NCBI RefSeq assembly: GCF_025527015.1
Contig: NZ_JAODIM010000038.1
Location: 310,001 to 374,000, forward strand
DNA: 64,000 nt
Direction of reading: 5' to 3'
From: Winslowiella arboricola
GTDB lineage: Bacteria; Pseudomonadota; Gammaproteobacteria; Enterobacterales; Enterobacteriaceae
The translations under genes were made by a program, and so were the position numbers. Under the pieces are notes generated by a model. The model saw only the letters and a list, made by a program, of their open reading frames with translations, was not told the origin of the DNA and made no database searches. Below, piece after piece: positions 41,641 through 51,897 of the stretch. Each line of letters begins with the position of its first letter. The stretch's first letter is position 1.

Positions 41641-42972
41641 ATGACTGTAACCACTTTTTCCGAACTCGAACTTGATGAAAGCCTGCTGGATGCCCTGCAG
41701 GAAAAAGGCTTCACTCGCCCAACCGCGATCCAGGCTGCAGCTATTCCGGCCGCGTTGGAGGGCCGTGACGTATTGGGTTCGGCGCCAACCGGTACAGGAA
41801 AAACGGCTGCCTTCTTGCTGCCGGCACTGCAGCATCTGATCGACTTTCCGCGTAAAAAATCGGGGCCACCGCGTATTTTGATCCTGACCCCAACGCGTGA
41901 ACTGGCGATGCAGGTTGCCGACCAGGCGCGTGAACTGGCAAAAAATACGCATCTGGATATCGCCACTATTACCGGCGGCGTGGCCTTTATGAACCACGCT
42001 GAAGTATTTAGCGAGAACCAGGATGTGGTGGTCGCCACCACCGGTCGCCTGCTGCAATATATTAAAGAAGAAAATTTTGATTGCCGTGCGGTAGAGACGC
42101 TGATCCTTGATGAAGCCGACCGTATGCTGGACATGGGTTTCGCGCAGGATATCGAGACCATCGCGGCGGAAACCCGCTGGCGCAAACAGACCATGCTGTT
42201 CTCGGCGACGCTGGAAAGCGAAGCGGTTGCCGAATTCGCCAAGCGCATTCTGAATGAGCCGGTGGAAGTTGAAGCCGACCCGGCGCGCCGTGAACGTAAA
42301 AAAATCCTGCAATGGTACTATCGCGCTGACGATATCAAACATAAAACCGCCCTGCTGATTCACCTGCTGCAACAGGAAGAAGTGACACGCTCTATCGTCT
42401 TTGTGCGTAAACGTGAGCGTGTACATGAGCTGTGCGGCTGGTTGCGTGAAGCCGGCATCAACACCAGTTTCCTTGAAGGGGAGATGGTGCAGGCCAAGCG
42501 TAATGAAGCGTTTAAACGCCTGAGTGAAGGCCGGGTGAATGTGCTGGTTGCTACCGATATCGCCTCGCGCGGGATTGATATCGATAATATCAGCCACGTC
42601 TTTAACTTTGATATGCCGCGCACGGCTGATACTTATCTGCACCGCATTGGCCGTACCGGCCGTGCCGGTAAGAAAGGGACCGCCCTGTCGCTGGTTGAAG
42701 CGCATGACCATCTGCTGCTGGGGAAAATCGCCCGCTATATCGATGAACCGCTGAAATCTCGCACAATCGATGAGTTACGTCCGACCACGCGCGCTCCAAG
42801 TGAGAAGCTGAAAGGCAAACCATCGAAAAAAGCGTTAGAGAAGCGTAAAGAGAAAAAAGATAAAGAGAGCGAAGAGACCAAACCGCGGATTAAGAAGCGT
42901 CATCGCGACGCTAAAAATATCGGTAAACGTCGTAAGCCAAGCAGTGAAGTGAAAAAAGAGAGTACTGAATAA
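41641..42972 (+). CDS. srmB: DEAD-box RNA helicase SrmB
   Basis: A 443-residue helicase that helps early 50S ribosome assembly. Motif I is APTGTGKT (48-55), motif II DEAD (158-161), motif III SAT, motif [13 protein letters not shown] lysine-rich C-terminal tail (about 375-443) binds RNA. It lies between trmN6 and grcA, ending in a bidirectional terminator. Confidence 0.97.
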   Translation: MTVTTFSELELDESLLDALQEKGFTRPTAIQAAAIPAALEGRDVLGSAPTGTGKTAAFLLPALQHLIDFPRKKSGPPRILILTPTRELAMQVADQARELAKNTHLDIATITGGVAFMNHAEVFSENQDVVVATTGRLLQYIKEENFDCRAVETLILDEADRMLDMGFAQDIETIAAETRWRKQTMLFSATLESEAVAEFAKRILNEPVEVEADPARRERKKILQWYYRADDIKHKTALLIHLLQQEEVTRSIVFVRKRERVHELCGWLREAGINTSFLEGEMVQAKRNEAFKRLSEGRVNVLVATDIASRGIDIDNISHVFNFDMPRTADTYLHRIGRTGRAGKKGTALSLVEAHDHLLLGKIARYIDEPLKSRTIDELRPTTRAPSEKLKGKPSKKALEKRKEKKDKESEETKPRIKKRHRDAKNIGKRRKPSSEVKKESTE

Positions 42973-42987
42973 TTACACTCACTGACC

Positions 42988-43016
42988 AAAAAAAGGAGCC
43001 ATCAGGCTCCTTTTTT
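42988..43016. terminator. Bidirectional terminator between srmB and grcA
   Basis: Stem GGAGCC / GGCTCC with loop ATCA is flanked by A7 on the left and T6 on the right, so it works for both converging transcripts. Confidence 0.88.
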
Positions 43017-43029
43017 ACTGCCGTAAATG

Positions 43030-43413
43030 TTACAGGCTTTCAGTAAACGTACGCGCAATCACATCACGCTGCTGTTCAGGCGTCAGTGAGTTAAAGCGCA
43101 CCGCATAGCCGGAGACGCGAATCGTCAGCTGTGGATAATTTTCCGGGTGCTCAACGGCATCCATTAAGGTTTCACGACGCAGCACATTCACATTAAGATG
43201 CTGGCCACCTTCCACCCGCACTTCTGGTTTAGTTTCCAGGGGTACTTCGCGATACTCGATCTGTCCCAGATCGCTCAGATTAACCACCTGATCTTCACTG
43301 TAACCCGCTTTAGCACAGACGCAGCGCGCCTGCGCCTTATCCTCATCCAGCAACCAGAATGAGTTCAGCAGTCCGCTGTCACTGGCTTTGGTGATTTGAA
43401 TTCCGGTAATCAT
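43030..43413 (-). CDS. grcA: Autonomous glycyl radical cofactor GrcA
   Basis: A 127-residue protein (E. coli YfiD length) equal to the C-terminal glycyl-radical part of pyruvate formate-lyase. The radical Gly102 lies in RVSGYAVRF and the end [17 protein letters not shown] is kept. It replaces the damaged end of PflB after oxygen exposure. The start [10 protein letters not shown] at 43413 matches E. coli; the frame is open 84 nt upstream, across the FNR site. Two FNR boxes lie upstream. Confidence 0.96.
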   Translation of the reverse strand: MITGIQITKASDSGLLNSFWLLDEDKAQARCVCAKAGYSEDQVVNLSDLGQIEYREVPLETKPEVRVEGGQHLNVNVLRRETLMDAVEHPENYPQLTIRVSGYAVRFNSLTPEQQRDVIARTFTESL

Positions 43414-43483
43414 ATAATGCCTCCCAGGCTTGTGAAAAAGGGTGTTGCTCAGGTTTATATACCAACCCTGCCAACGGGAAGCT

Positions 43484-43550
43484 TTGATATATATCAATTA
43501 TCCGCCCAGCCCCTCATGCAGCCAGTCCACAAGGTAATGATTTATATCAA
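43484..43550 (-). promoter_or_regulatory. Two FNR boxes upstream of grcA
   Basis: Box I at 43484-43497 reads TTGATATATATCAA, a perfect FNR site. Box II at 43537-43550 (ATGATTTATATCAA) has one mismatch. Their centres are 53 nt apart, the same as the E. coli yfiD sites at -40.5 and -93.5. There the upstream site lowers expression under strict anaerobiosis and gives peak expression at low oxygen. Confidence 0.82.
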
Positions 43551-43673
43551 TATTCCCTGCCAATTTATTTGCGGTTATTTTTGTAAATTTCAATTATTTT
43601 TTAATGTTTTTCCTGCTGGCGATAAACGCTAAACTACGCCATTACACTGGACAGGCCCTGAAGGGAGAATGGA

Positions 43674-44351
43674 ATGGTCAACACATTAACCTGGCACGAC
43701 GTGCTGGCAGAGGAAAAACAGAAACCTTACTTTATCGAAACGCTCAACGCTGTCGCCAGTGAGCGGGCCGCAGGCAAGACCATCTATCCGCCGCAGAAAG
43801 ATGTGTTTAATGCCTTTCGTCTCACCGAACTGGGGGCGATTAAAGTGGTGATCCTTGGCCAGGATCCGTATCACGGCCCGAATCAGGCGCACGGTCTGGC
43901 ATTCTCGGTGCTGCCGGGTGTGGCGGTTCCGCCTTCGCTGGTGAATATGTACAAAGAGCTGGTCAGCGATATTGCGGGCTTTGAGCGGCCCGGTCACGGC
44001 TTTCTTGAGAGCTGGGCAAAACAGGGCGTAATGTTACTGAACACCGTACTGACGGTTGAAGGCGGCAAAGCCCATTCCCATGCGCGTTTTGGCTGGGAAA
44101 CCTTTACTGATAATGTGATTGCGGCGATTAACCAGCACCGCGAAGGCGTGGTGTTTTTACTCTGGGGTTCGCACGCCCAGAAGAAAGGCAGCATTATCGA
44201 TCGTCAGCGCCATCATGTATTACAGGCGCCGCATCCCTCGCCGTTATCCGCTCATCGCGGTTTCCTCGGCTGCGGGCACTTTTCCAAAACCAACGCTTAC
44301 CTGAGTGAGCGCGGTGAAACACCCATCGACTGGACGCCTCACCTGCCCTGA
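43674..44351 (+). CDS. ung: Uracil-DNA glycosylase Ung
   Basis: A 225-residue base-excision repair enzyme. The water-activating Asp64 is in GQDPYHGP (62-69), and the DNA-intercalation loop [10 protein letters not shown] includes the catalytic His near 187. It matches E. coli Ung over its length. It is divergent from grcA and converges on grpE. Confidence 0.97.
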   Translation: MVNTLTWHDVLAEEKQKPYFIETLNAVASERAAGKTIYPPQKDVFNAFRLTELGAIKVVILGQDPYHGPNQAHGLAFSVLPGVAVPPSLVNMYKELVSDIAGFERPGHGFLESWAKQGVMLLNTVLTVEGGKAHSHARFGWETFTDNVIAAINQHREGVVFLLWGSHAQKKGSIIDRQRHHVLQAPHPSPLSAHRGFLGCGHFSKTNAYLSERGETPIDWTPHLP

Positions 44352-44358
44352 GACAGCA

Positions 44359-44382
44359 CCGGGAGCCATTATCGGCTCCCGG
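44359..44382. terminator. Hairpin between ung and grpE
   Basis: A 9-bp perfect stem (CCGGGAGCC / GGCTCCCGG) with a 6-nt loop lies 8 nt after the ung stop, in the gap between convergent genes. Confidence 0.6.
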
Positions 44383-44432
44383 TCAGGTCATCAGTACGGG
44401 CGACGAAAACGCCGCTCCTGCGTACGCCCTGA

Positions 44433-45014
44433 TTAGCCTTTAGCTTTCGCCACTGCCACCATCGCTGGACGCAACAGACGGCCGTTAAGGGTGTAGCCAC
44501 TCTGCATCACCAGCATCACGTGATTCGGCGCTACATCCTCAGATTCCATCATCGACATCGCCTGATGGACATCCGGGTTAAACGGTACGTTAGTCTCGTT
44601 CACCACTTCAACACCGTATTTGCGCACCGCATCGAGCAGCGATTTCAGGGTCAGTTCGATACCCTCAATCATTGCGGTCAGTTCCGGATTCGCTTTATCA
44701 GCCAGTTCAAGTGCACGCTCCAGGCTGTCGATCACTGGCAGCAATTCGTTAGCAAATTTTTCCAGAGCAAACTTGTGCGCTTTCTCGACGTCCAGTTCGG
44801 TACGACGACGAATGTTCTCAATTTCCGCTTGCGCACGAAGCTGTGCTTCACGTACGCCGCCCTGAGACTGCGCCAGTTCGGCCTCCAGCTGAGCAATACG
44901 CTCATCACGCGGATCCACCTCGTTTGCTGTCTCCGCGTCCTGGTTTTGCCCTTGCTCCATCTCAATTTCGTCTGAGACTTGCTCGTTTGGTGTGTTCTGT
45001 TCTTTACTACTCAT
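44433..45014 (-). CDS. grpE: Nucleotide exchange factor GrpE
   Basis: A 193-residue DnaK co-chaperone that releases ADP. An acidic disordered N-terminus is followed by a long coiled coil (about 40-135, including [19 protein letters not shown]) and the C-terminal beta domain ([20 protein letters not shown]). The start MSSKEQN at 45014 matches E. coli; the frame is open 24 nt upstream. A sigma-32 promoter lies upstream. Confidence 0.96.
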   Translation of the reverse strand: MSSKEQNTPNEQVSDEIEMEQGQNQDAETANEVDPRDERIAQLEAELAQSQGGVREAQLRAQAEIENIRRRTELDVEKAHKFALEKFANELLPVIDSLERALELADKANPELTAMIEGIELTLKSLLDAVRKYGVEVVNETNVPFNPDVHQAMSMMESEDVAPNHVMLVMQSGYTLNGRLLRPAMVAVAKAKG

Positions 45015-45057
45015 GAATTTCTCCGCGTTTTTGCACATTCATCTCGCTGGTTCGCTT

Positions 45058-45086
45058 ATTATGGGGATCAGAATCGAGGTTTCAAG
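45058..45086 (-). promoter_or_regulatory. Sigma-32 heat-shock promoter of grpE
   Basis: On the reverse strand CTTGAAA, a 14-nt spacer and CCCCATAA match the sigma-32 consensus. The element begins about 44 nt upstream of the grpE start. Confidence 0.85.
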
Positions 45087-45139
45087 GGAAGCCAGTCACA
45101 TTGTCGGGGCAGATTATCCCCAGGGGGAACACCAGCATA

Positions 45140-46018
45140 ATGAACAATCATTTCAACTGCATTGGAATTGTCGGCCATCCGCGCCATCCAACGGCTTTGA
45201 CCACGCATGAAATGCTCTATCGCTGGCTGACGGCAAAAGGCTACGAAGTCATTATCGAACAGCAGATCGCCCGCGAGCTGGGGCTGCATGATGTGGCAAC
45301 CGGTACACTGGCGGATATCGGTCAGCGTGCCGATCTGGCGGTAGTGGTTGGCGGTGATGGCAATATGCTGGGTGCGGCGCGCGTGCTGGCGCGTTATGAC
45401 ATCAAAGTCATCGGCATCAACCGCGGCAACTTAGGCTTTCTGACCGATCTCGACCCTGACAATGCCCAGCAACAGCTGGCGGACGTACTGGAAGGCAAGT
45501 ATCTGGTTGAAAGTCGCTTTCTGCTGGAAGCGCAGGTTTGCAAAAAAGCCTGCTCCCCGCGGATCGGCACGGCGATCAATGAGGTGGTGCTGCACCCCGG
45601 AAAAGTCGCACATATGATTGAGTTTGAAGTTTACATTGATGAAAACTTCGCCTTCTCCCAGCGTTCGGATGGCCTGATTATCTCCACGCCAACCGGCTCC
45701 ACCGCCTACTCCCTCTCCGCCGGCGGGCCGATTCTGACCCCTTCGCTGGACGCCATCGCGCTGGTGCCGATGTTCCCCCACACTCTGTCGGCTCGCCCGC
45801 TGGTGATTAACAGCAGCAGTACCATTCGCCTGCGCTTCTCGCATATGCGCGGCGACCTCGAGATCAGCTGTGACAGCCAGATCGCGCTGCCGATCCAGGA
45901 AGGCGAGGATGTACTGATTCGGCGCAGCGACTATCACCTCAATCTGATACATCCACAGAATTACAACTATTTCAATACATTAAGCTCAAAATTAGGCTGG
46001 TCAAAAAAATTGTTCTAA
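45140..46018 (+). CDS. nadK: NAD kinase NadK
   Basis: A 292-residue enzyme that makes NADP from NAD and ATP. The conserved GGDG (71-74) includes the catalytic Asp73, and [20 protein letters not shown] residues ([15 protein letters not shown] here) form the second motif. The start [12 protein letters not shown] at 45140 matches E. coli. It is divergent from grpE and followed by recN. Confidence 0.97.
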   Translation: MNNHFNCIGIVGHPRHPTALTTHEMLYRWLTAKGYEVIIEQQIARELGLHDVATGTLADIGQRADLAVVVGGDGNMLGAARVLARYDIKVIGINRGNLGFLTDLDPDNAQQQLADVLEGKYLVESRFLLEAQVCKKACSPRIGTAINEVVLHPGKVAHMIEFEVYIDENFAFSQRSDGLIISTPTGSTAYSLSAGGPILTPSLDAIALVPMFPHTLSARPLVINSSSTIRLRFSHMRGDLEISCDSQIALPIQEGEDVLIRRSDYHLNLIHPQNYNYFNTLSSKLGWSKKLF

Positions 46019-46037
46019 AAATCTTCACCAGCTACTT

Positions 46038-46095
46038 TACTGTATATAAAACCAGTTTATACTGTATGAAAAACCATATCTGTGTATTCATACAG
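46038..46095 (+). promoter_or_regulatory. LexA (SOS) boxes of recN
   Basis: The box at 46080-46095 reads CTGT-N8-ACAG, a perfect LexA match. The box at 46038-46057 (TACTGTATATAAAACCAGTT) is the same as the strong E. coli recN box. A third, weaker site lies at 46062-46077. They overlap the promoter region, so recN should be tightly repressed and among the first SOS genes to be induced. Confidence 0.88.
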
Positions 46096-46104
46096 GAAAT
46101 AATT

Positions 46105-47766
46105 ATGCTGGCACAACTGACCATCAGTAACTTTGCTATCGTTCGCGAGCTGGAAATTGATTTTCAACGAGGCATGACGGCGATTACCGGCGAGACCGGT
46201 GCGGGTAAATCGATTGCTATCGACGCGCTTGGCCTCTGTCTCGGCGGTCGTGCCGAAGCAGATATGGTTCGCCAGGATGCGGCGCGCGCCGATATCTGCG
46301 CGCGTTTTGCGTTAAAAGACACCCCCTCCGCCCAGCGCTGGCTGGAACAGAACCAACTGGACGACGGCAATGAATGTCTGCTACGTCGCGTTATCAGCAG
46401 TGATGGCCGTTCACGTGGTTTTATTAACGGTACTTCAGTTCCTCTCTCTCAGCTACGTGATTTAGGCCAGTTGCTGATTCAGATCCATGGTCAGCACGCC
46501 CATCAGTTGCTACTGAAACCCGACCACCAAAAACATCTGCTGGATGCGTATGCCGATGAGAGCCAGCTGACTCAGGAGATGGCCGCAGGCTATCGCCTCT
46601 GGCACCACAGCTGTCGTGAACTGGCGCGCCATCAGCAACTGGCGCAGGAGCGTGAAGCGCGCAGTGAACTGCTGCAATATCAGCTGAAAGAGCTGAATGA
46701 ATTTGCGCCGCAGCCTAATGAATTTGAAAGTATTGATGAAGAGTACAAGCGCTTAGCCAATAGCGGCCAGCTGCTATCTACCAGCCAGCAGGCTTTACAA
46801 CTGCTGGCCGATGGCGACGACAGTAACCTGCAGAGTTTGTTATATCGCACACGTCAGATGATGAGCGAGCTGATTACCATGGATGACAAACTGAGCGGCG
46901 TATTCAGCATGCTGGAAGAAGCCGCGATTCAGATCAGCGAAGCCAGCGACGAGTTACGTCACTATTGTGATCGGCTGGATCTCGATCCAAATCGCCTGTT
47001 TGAACTGGAACAGCGCCTGTCGCGCCAGATCAATCTGGCGCGCAAGCACCATATCTCACCGGAAGAGCTGCCAGCCTTTCATCAGCAGTTGCTGGATGAA
47101 CAGGAGCAGTTATCGCAGCAGGAAAGCGATCAGGAAACGCTGAGCAGTGCGGTCAATGCCCATTATCAGGCGGCGCTGGCCACCGCGCAGCAACTGCATC
47201 AGCGCCGCGCGCACTACGCCAGCGAGCTGAGCCAGTTAATCAGCACCAGTATGCAGGCGCTGTCGATGCCGCACGGAAAACTGGCGATTGATGTTCAGTT
47301 CAACCCGGATCAGCTCACCGCCGATGGCGCCGACCGTATCGATTTTCGAGTCAGCACCAACCCGGGTCAGCCGTTGCAGGCGCTGGCGAAAGTGGCGTCT
47401 GGCGGCGAACTTTCCCGTATTGCACTGGCCATTCAGGTAATTACCGCGCAGAAGATGGATACACCGGCGCTGATTTTCGATGAAGTGGATGTCGGTATCA
47501 GTGGACCTACCGCTGCAGTGGTCGGCAAGATGCTGCGCCAGCTGGGTGAATCAACCCAGGTAATGTGCGTGACCCACTTGCCACAGGTTGCCGGTTGCGG
47601 CCACTATCATTTCTATGTCAGTAAAGAAACTGATGGTGCAGTGACAGAAACCCATATGCAGCCGCTGGATAAGCGTGCACGTCTGCAAGAACTGGCGCGA
47701 TTACTGGGCGGAAGCGAGGTCACACGTAACACCCTGGCCAACGCAAAAGAGCTTTTAGCAGCGTGA
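46105..47766 (+). CDS. recN: DNA repair ATPase RecN
   Basis: A 553-residue SMC-like protein, the same length as in E. coli. Walker A is GETGAGKS (29-36), with a central coiled coil (about 150-370). The ABC signature [13 protein letters not shown] and Walker [14 protein letters not shown] lie in the C-terminal lobe. It holds DNA ends together during double-strand break repair. The start [13 protein letters not shown] at 46105 matches the family. Confidence 0.97.
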   Translation: MLAQLTISNFAIVRELEIDFQRGMTAITGETGAGKSIAIDALGLCLGGRAEADMVRQDAARADICARFALKDTPSAQRWLEQNQLDDGNECLLRRVISSDGRSRGFINGTSVPLSQLRDLGQLLIQIHGQHAHQLLLKPDHQKHLLDAYADESQLTQEMAAGYRLWHHSCRELARHQQLAQEREARSELLQYQLKELNEFAPQPNEFESIDEEYKRLANSGQLLSTSQQALQLLADGDDSNLQSLLYRTRQMMSELITMDDKLSGVFSMLEEAAIQISEASDELRHYCDRLDLDPNRLFELEQRLSRQINLARKHHISPEELPAFHQQLLDEQEQLSQQESDQETLSSAVNAHYQAALATAQQLHQRRAHYASELSQLISTSMQALSMPHGKLAIDVQFNPDQLTADGADRIDFRVSTNPGQPLQALAKVASGGELSRIALAIQVITAQKMDTPALIFDEVDVGISGPTAAVVGKMLRQLGESTQVMCVTHLPQVAGCGHYHFYVSKETDGAVTETHMQPLDKRARLQELARLLGGSEVTRNTLANAKELLAA

Positions 47767-48009
47767 TCCAGCACTTTTTTACATTCCTGTGGTCATATGC
47801 TTGCTCTGTAAAGGTTTCAAACTGCGGTAAGGTTGATTATCATCGGCAGTTGTTGCCATCGCCGCGGGCAGTTTGGCATGGCCAGCACAATTCGTCGCAG
47901 GGAGCCCGGCTCTTCTTATCGATGTGCGCAACCAGAGCTTAAAAAAGGCTTAGTGACCCGGGTGAAGTCGCCTCATACAAGGCGTCGAGCCCCAATAAGG
48001 AATCAATTA

Positions 48010-48357
48010 ATGCGCTGTAAAACGCTGACTGCTGCTGCAGTGGTACTTCTTATGATGACCGCTGGCTGTTCCACTCTGGAGCGAGTGGTTTACCGTCCAG
48101 ACATCAACCAGGGCAACTACCTGGTGGCTAACGATGTGGCAAAAATTCATACCGGTATGACGCAACAACAGGTTGCTTACACGCTGGGTACACCGATGAT
48201 GCACGATCCGTTTGGTAACAACACCTGGTACTACGTGTTCCGTGAACAACCGGGCCATGAGCCGGTGAAACAGCAAACGCTGACGCTGACTTTCGACAGC
48301 AACGGCACGCTGACCAACATCGATAACAAGCCTAAGCTCACTACCACGAAAAAGTGA
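48010..48357 (+). CDS. bamE: Outer-membrane assembly lipoprotein BamE
   Basis: A 115-residue lipoprotein of the BAM complex (E. coli SmpA, 113). The signal ends with MTAGC (Cys20) and Ser at +2, which sends it to the outer membrane. [18 protein letters not shown] and [15 protein letters not shown] match the E. coli protein. The start at 48010 is the family start; the longer frame upstream is not conserved. It follows recN, 243 nt away. Confidence 0.96.
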   Translation: MRCKTLTAAAVVLLMMTAGCSTLERVVYRPDINQGNYLVANDVAKIHTGMTQQQVAYTLGTPMMHDPFGNNTWYYVFREQPGHEPVKQQTLTLTFDSNGTLTNIDNKPKLTTTKK

Positions 48358-48377
48358 GTGTGAACTGCAGGTATAAA

Positions 48378-48400
48378 AAAGGCGCTCAACCGGCGCCTTT
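48378..48400. terminator. Bidirectional terminator of bamE / rnfH
   Basis: An 8-bp stem (AAAGGCGC / GCGCCTTT) with a 7-nt loop is flanked by A-rich and T-rich runs. It overlaps the rnfH stop codon. Confidence 0.8.
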
Positions 48401-48686
48401 ATTTTTTTGCAGCACGTTCTGCCCGCTGACGGCGTAGCTCTTTGGGGTCAGCAATCAACGGACGGTAGATCTCCACGCGATCGCCATCATGCACTTCGTC
48501 AGCCAGCTTTACCGGACGACTAAATACCCCAACTTTGTTTTCATCAAGATCGATTTCGCGGCGCAGCTCAAGAATACCTGACGCTTTGATGGTCTGCTCA
48601 ACGGTACTGCCTTCAGCCAGTTTTACACTGAGCAGATACTGTTTATGCGGCAATGCATACACCACTTCCACGGCAATATCAGGCAC
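48399..48686 (-). CDS. rnfH: RnfH-family ubiquitin-fold protein
   Basis: A 95-residue protein of the RnfH/RatB family (E. coli YfjF, 96), with a beta-grasp fold. [19 protein letters not shown] and [22 protein letters not shown] match E. coli. The start is a GTG at 48686 that overlaps the ratA end by 8 nt. Its function is unclear, despite the pairing of rnfH and ratA in a conserved two-gene unit. Confidence 0.9.
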   Translation of the reverse strand: MPDIAVEVVYALPHKQYLLSVKLAEGSTVEQTIKASGILELRREIDLDENKVGVFSRPVKLADEVHDGDRVEIYRPLIADPKELRRQRAERAAKK

Positions 48687-49113
48687 GATAGACCTCTTTT
48701 GCCCGCAGGGTAAAGGCCTGCACCATGCTGCTGGCCAGTTCTTTAAATATGCGGCCAAAAGCCAGCTCGACCAGCATATTGGTGAACTCAAAATCAAGAT
48801 TCAGTTCAACTTTACAAGCTTCTTCGCTAAGCGGGGTGAAATGCCAGCCACCGGTTAACTTACGAAACGGCCCATCAACCAGTTGCATATGAATACTTTG
48901 ATTGTCGGTCAACGTATTGCGGGTAACAAACGTCTTACTGATGCCCGCTTTAGAAACATCGACCGATGCTGTCATCTGATTTTCCGCGAACTCCAGTACG
49001 CGGCTGCCGGTACAACCTGGCAGAAACTCGGGATACGCGTCGACATCGTTCACTAACTGATACATCTGTTCGGCGCTGTAGGGCACAAGCGCTGAACGGC
49101 TAATCTGGGCCAT
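48679..49113 (-). CDS. ratA: RatA (START/coenzyme Q-binding-like protein)
   Basis: A 144-residue START-domain protein. [21 protein letters not shown] and [20 protein letters not shown] are typical. E. coli RatA has been described as a toxin that blocks 70S ribosome assembly, while related proteins bind coenzyme Q for respiratory use; both are known of the family, not seen here. It is the first gene of ratA-rnfH and is divergent from smpB. Confidence 0.92.
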   Translation of the reverse strand: MAQISRSALVPYSAEQMYQLVNDVDAYPEFLPGCTGSRVLEFAENQMTASVDVSKAGISKTFVTRNTLTDNQSIHMQLVDGPFRKLTGGWHFTPLSEEACKVELNLDFEFTNMLVELAFGRIFKELASSMVQAFTLRAKEVYRA

Positions 49114-49272
49114 ATCGATTCCTGTTATATCTCAAAACACATAAATAATATCATCCCCGGCGATCAAACAAAATTCTCTGGCGGCAATGGCGTGCTAAAA
49201 TAGCGCATTTCCCCGCCAGGTATTGGTCAGGGGATGCCATTATTCACTGCTTGATGTAGACTAAGCCGCACT

Positions 49273-49755
49273 ATGACAAAGAAAAAAGCACATAAACCCG
49301 GTTCCGCTACCATTGCCATGAACAAACGCGCCCGTCACGAATACTTCATTGAAGAAGAGTTCGAGGCAGGACTTTCGTTACAAGGATGGGAAGTAAAATC
49401 ACTCCGCGCCGGTAAGGCTAACATCAGCGACAGCTATATCCTGCTGCGCGATGGCGAGGCTTATCTGTTTGGCTCAACATTCCAGGCGCTAAGCGTGGCT
49501 TCGTCGCATGTCGTTTGCGATCCGACCCGTAGCCGTAAGCTGCTGCTGAAAAAGCGCGAACTGGATTCACTGTACGGTCGTGCCAATCGCGATGGTTACA
49601 CCATTGTGGCACTGTCCATGTACTGGAAAAATGCCTGGGCCAAACTGAAAATCGGCGTGGCGAAAGGTAAGAAAGAGCACGACAAACGCGATAGCGTCAA
49701 AGATCGCGAATGGCAGCAAGACAAAGCCCGTATCATGAAACATGCAAATCGCTAA
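49273..49755 (+). CDS. smpB: tmRNA-binding protein SmpB
   Basis: A 160-residue protein (the E. coli length) that brings tmRNA to stalled ribosomes. An OB-like core ([26 protein letters not shown]) is followed by the basic C-terminal tail ([20 protein letters not shown]) that enters the mRNA channel. Its RNA partner ssrA follows 49 nt downstream. Confidence 0.97.
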   Translation: MTKKKAHKPGSATIAMNKRARHEYFIEEEFEAGLSLQGWEVKSLRAGKANISDSYILLRDGEAYLFGSTFQALSVASSHVVCDPTRSRKLLLKKRELDSLYGRANRDGYTIVALSMYWKNAWAKLKIGVAKGKKEHDKRDSVKDREWQQDKARIMKHANR

Positions 49756-49804
49756 GCTACTGGCATAGCGCAGGGTTTTTCTGATATACTGCTTAACAGT
49801 ACTT

Positions 49805-50184
49805 GGGGCTGATTCTGGACTCGACGGGATTGTGTAGCCTTAGGAGCATGCCGAGGGACGGTTTGCCTCGTAAAAAGCCGTAAAAAAATAGTCGCAAACG
49901 ACGAAAACTTTGCACCTGCTGCTTTAGCAGCGTAATCAGCCTAAGAAACTGAAGGTGTCCTCTCTCCCTAGCCTCCGCTCTTAGGACGGGGATCAAGAGA
50001 GGTCAAACCCAAAAGAGATCGCGTGGATACCTTGCCTGGGGTTGAAGCGTTAAATCCAATCAGGCTAGTTTGTTAGTGGCGTGTCCATCCGCAGCTGACC
50101 GGCGAATGTAAAGATTGGACTAAGCATGTAGTGCCGACGGTGTAGTAATTTCGGACGCGGGTTCAACTCCCGCCAGCTCCACCA
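49805..50184 (+). ncRNA. ssrA: Transfer-messenger RNA (ssrA)
   Basis: A 380-nt RNA from GGGGCTGATTCTGG to the tRNA-like 3' end CCAGCTCCACCA. The tag frame starts at GCA (49894) and ends at TAA (49933-49935). It gives ANDENFAPAALAA, 13 residues, against ANDENYALAA in E. coli. The flanking pseudoknot sequences match the E. coli RNA. A -10 TATACT at 49785-49790 would start transcription about 8 nt before the mature end, as in E. coli. The 3' part is a common integration site, but no island copy of it is seen here. Confidence 0.97.
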
Positions 50185-50230
50185 AAATTCTTCAGCGGCG
50201 ATACCAGAATCGTCCGCAGAAGTCCTGAAA

Positions 50231-50262
50231 GCCCGCACGGCGCAAGCCCTGCGGGCTTTTTT
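50231..50262 (+). terminator. Intrinsic terminator of ssrA
   Basis: Stem GCCCGCA / TGCGGGC (50231-50256) with a 12-nt loop runs into T6. Confidence 0.85.
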
Positions 50263-50415
50263 GTATCTTTAGTCTTACGGGACGATTCACCTGAATCCAG
50301 TGATTGCTGGCAGGCGAATGGGTAATTAAAATTTTATTCAGACTCTGCCATTTTTTCCAGTACCGCCGTCTTTGTTATTGATACGAAAAGCGGCTGAAAT
50401 AAGGTATAAAGCCGC

Positions 50416-51270
50416 ATGAAAATCCCAAACAGAATCCAGCCTCTGGTCGATGATGGCCTGATAGACGAAGTGCTTCAACGACTGAAAAGCGGCAAAGAAG
50501 CCGATGTTTACACCGTTTTATGCGGTGACAAGATCCATTGCGCCAAGGTTTACAAGGAAGCAACACAACGTAGCTTTAAGCAGGCTGTGCAGTACCAGGA
50601 AGGGCGCAAAGTCCGCAATAGTCGTAATACCCGTGCGATGCAAAAAGGCTCAAAATTCGGACGCAAGCAACAAGAAGAGTCCTGGCAAATGGCGGAGGTC
50701 GATGCGCTGTTCCGTCTGGCTAATGCCGGGGTTCGCGTACCCCAGCCCTATATTTGCATTGACGGTGTGTTATTGATGGAGCTGGTCACTGATGCTGAAG
50801 GTGCGGTTGCGCCACGCCTCAGCGATGTGACCCTGACGGAAGAAATCGCAGTGGCTGATTTCGCTACAATGATCCGCAATATCGTACGCATGTTGTGTGC
50901 TGGTATTGTACATGGTGATTTATCGGAGTTTAACGTGCTGCTTGATGCGCAAGGACCGGTAATTATCGACTTGCCACAAGCTGTCGATGCCGCTGCGAAC
51001 AACCTTGCTGAATCGATGTTTGAACGTGATGTGAATAATATCACCGCTTACTATGGTCAGTTCGCCCCGCAACTATTGCAAACCCGTTATGCGAAAGAAA
51101 TCTGGATGTTGTATGAAGACGGAAAATTAACGCCAGAAACACCGCTAACCGGTCTGTTCGTCGAAGAGTCTCATGAAGTGGATGTGGATTCTCTGATGGA
51201 TGAAATCATTGCAGCCGAAGATGAATTTTACGAACGCCAGCGGGCAGCCAAAGAGCGCGACGATGAATAA
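50416..51270 (+). CDS. RIO1-type serine protein kinase
   Basis: A 284-residue bacterial RIO kinase. Residues visible include the nucleotide-binding Lys44 (KIHCAKVYK), the catalytic loop HGDLSEFN (Asp168, Asn173) and the metal-binding Asp185 in VIIDLPQAVD, all intact. A C-terminal acidic tail follows. Homologues are known in gammaproteobacteria such as Pseudomonas; their substrates are unknown. In archaea and eukaryotes RIO kinases help small-subunit maturation. It has no apparent partner gene and lies next to ssrA. AAGG precedes the start 8 nt before the ATG. Confidence 0.88.
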   Translation: MKIPNRIQPLVDDGLIDEVLQRLKSGKEADVYTVLCGDKIHCAKVYKEATQRSFKQAVQYQEGRKVRNSRNTRAMQKGSKFGRKQQEESWQMAEVDALFRLANAGVRVPQPYICIDGVLLMELVTDAEGAVAPRLSDVTLTEEIAVADFATMIRNIVRMLCAGIVHGDLSEFNVLLDAQGPVIIDLPQAVDAAANNLAESMFERDVNNITAYYGQFAPQLLQTRYAKEIWMLYEDGKLTPETPLTGLFVEESHEVDVDSLMDEIIAAEDEFYERQRAAKERDDE

Positions 51271-51341
51271 TGATGGTGCACGCCGGCACTCCAGACACAG
51301 GCCCCAAAACGGCCTGTGTCACCCGCTCTTTCATCCCGACC

Positions 51342-51749
51342 TTAAGCGCTAACGGCATCCGCCGGTATACGGGCAATCACCTTAATTTCAAAATCAAAAC
51401 CTGCCAGCCAGGTTACGCCGATAGCCGTCCAGTTCGGGTAAGGCGGCTGGCTGAACACCTCTTTTTTAACCTCCAATATCGTCGCAAACTGATTTTCCGG
51501 ATCGGTATGGAATGATGTCACGTCAATGATATCGTCAAAAGTACAGCCTGCGGCCGCCAGCGTGGCTTTCAGGTTATCGAATGCAAGCCTGACCTGACGG
51601 GCAAAATCTGGCTCAGCGGAACCGTCACTACGGCTACCGACCTGACCGGAAACAAACAGCAAATCCCCGGATCGAATGGCGGCAGAATAACCATGCTGTT
51701 CATACAGTGCATGGCGGTCTGCGGGAAATACAGCATCACGTTGCGTCAT
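51342..51749 (-). CDS. RidA-family protein (YjgF/YER057c)
   Basis: A 135-residue member of the RidA superfamily. VSGQVGSRSDGSAEPDFARQV and DVTSFHTDPENQFATILEVK match the family. RidA proper removes enamine/imine intermediates; the Arg near residue 105 that does this (in classical RidA, CTR..) is not clearly present, so it is probably a different subfamily without imine deaminase activity. It is divergent from a TetR gene and may be its target. Confidence 0.85.
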   Translation of the reverse strand: MTQRDAVFPADRHALYEQHGYSAAIRSGDLLFVSGQVGSRSDGSAEPDFARQVRLAFDNLKATLAAAGCTFDDIIDVTSFHTDPENQFATILEVKKEVFSQPPYPNWTAIGVTWLAGFDFEIKVIARIPADAVSA

Positions 51750-51820
51750 CGTGTTGTCCTCTTTATGGCAAAAAGTTCGATTGTGATTTCACTGGTTGCG
51801 TCGCAATTCGATATACTCTG

Positions 51821-51868
51821 CGTATGTCAATTAAACTCATATACGCCACGCATGTCAATTGAGATACG
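51821..51868. promoter_or_regulatory. Repeated palindromes between ridA-like and tetR genes
   Basis: Two inverted repeats, CGTAT...ATACG (51821-51845) and a shorter CGCAT...ATACG (51849-51868), share the core GTCAATT in direct orientation. They lie in the gap between two divergent genes and could be the binding site of the TetR protein. This is an inference from position and symmetry. Confidence 0.5.
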
Positions 51869-51897
51869 TAGTGTATATGAAAAAGGAGAGCACAGTA

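Noticed and set aside
40771-42711. A 646-codon reverse-strand frame running through trmN6 and antisense to srmB
   Set aside because: Only the last 245 codons show protein family likeness (TrmN6). The upstream part is antisense to srmB and is open by chance in a GC-rich gene.
50150-50415. A possible att site of a genomic island at the ssrA 3' end
   Set aside because: The region after ssrA is accessory, but I found no integrase gene and no second copy of the ssrA 3' end in the window.
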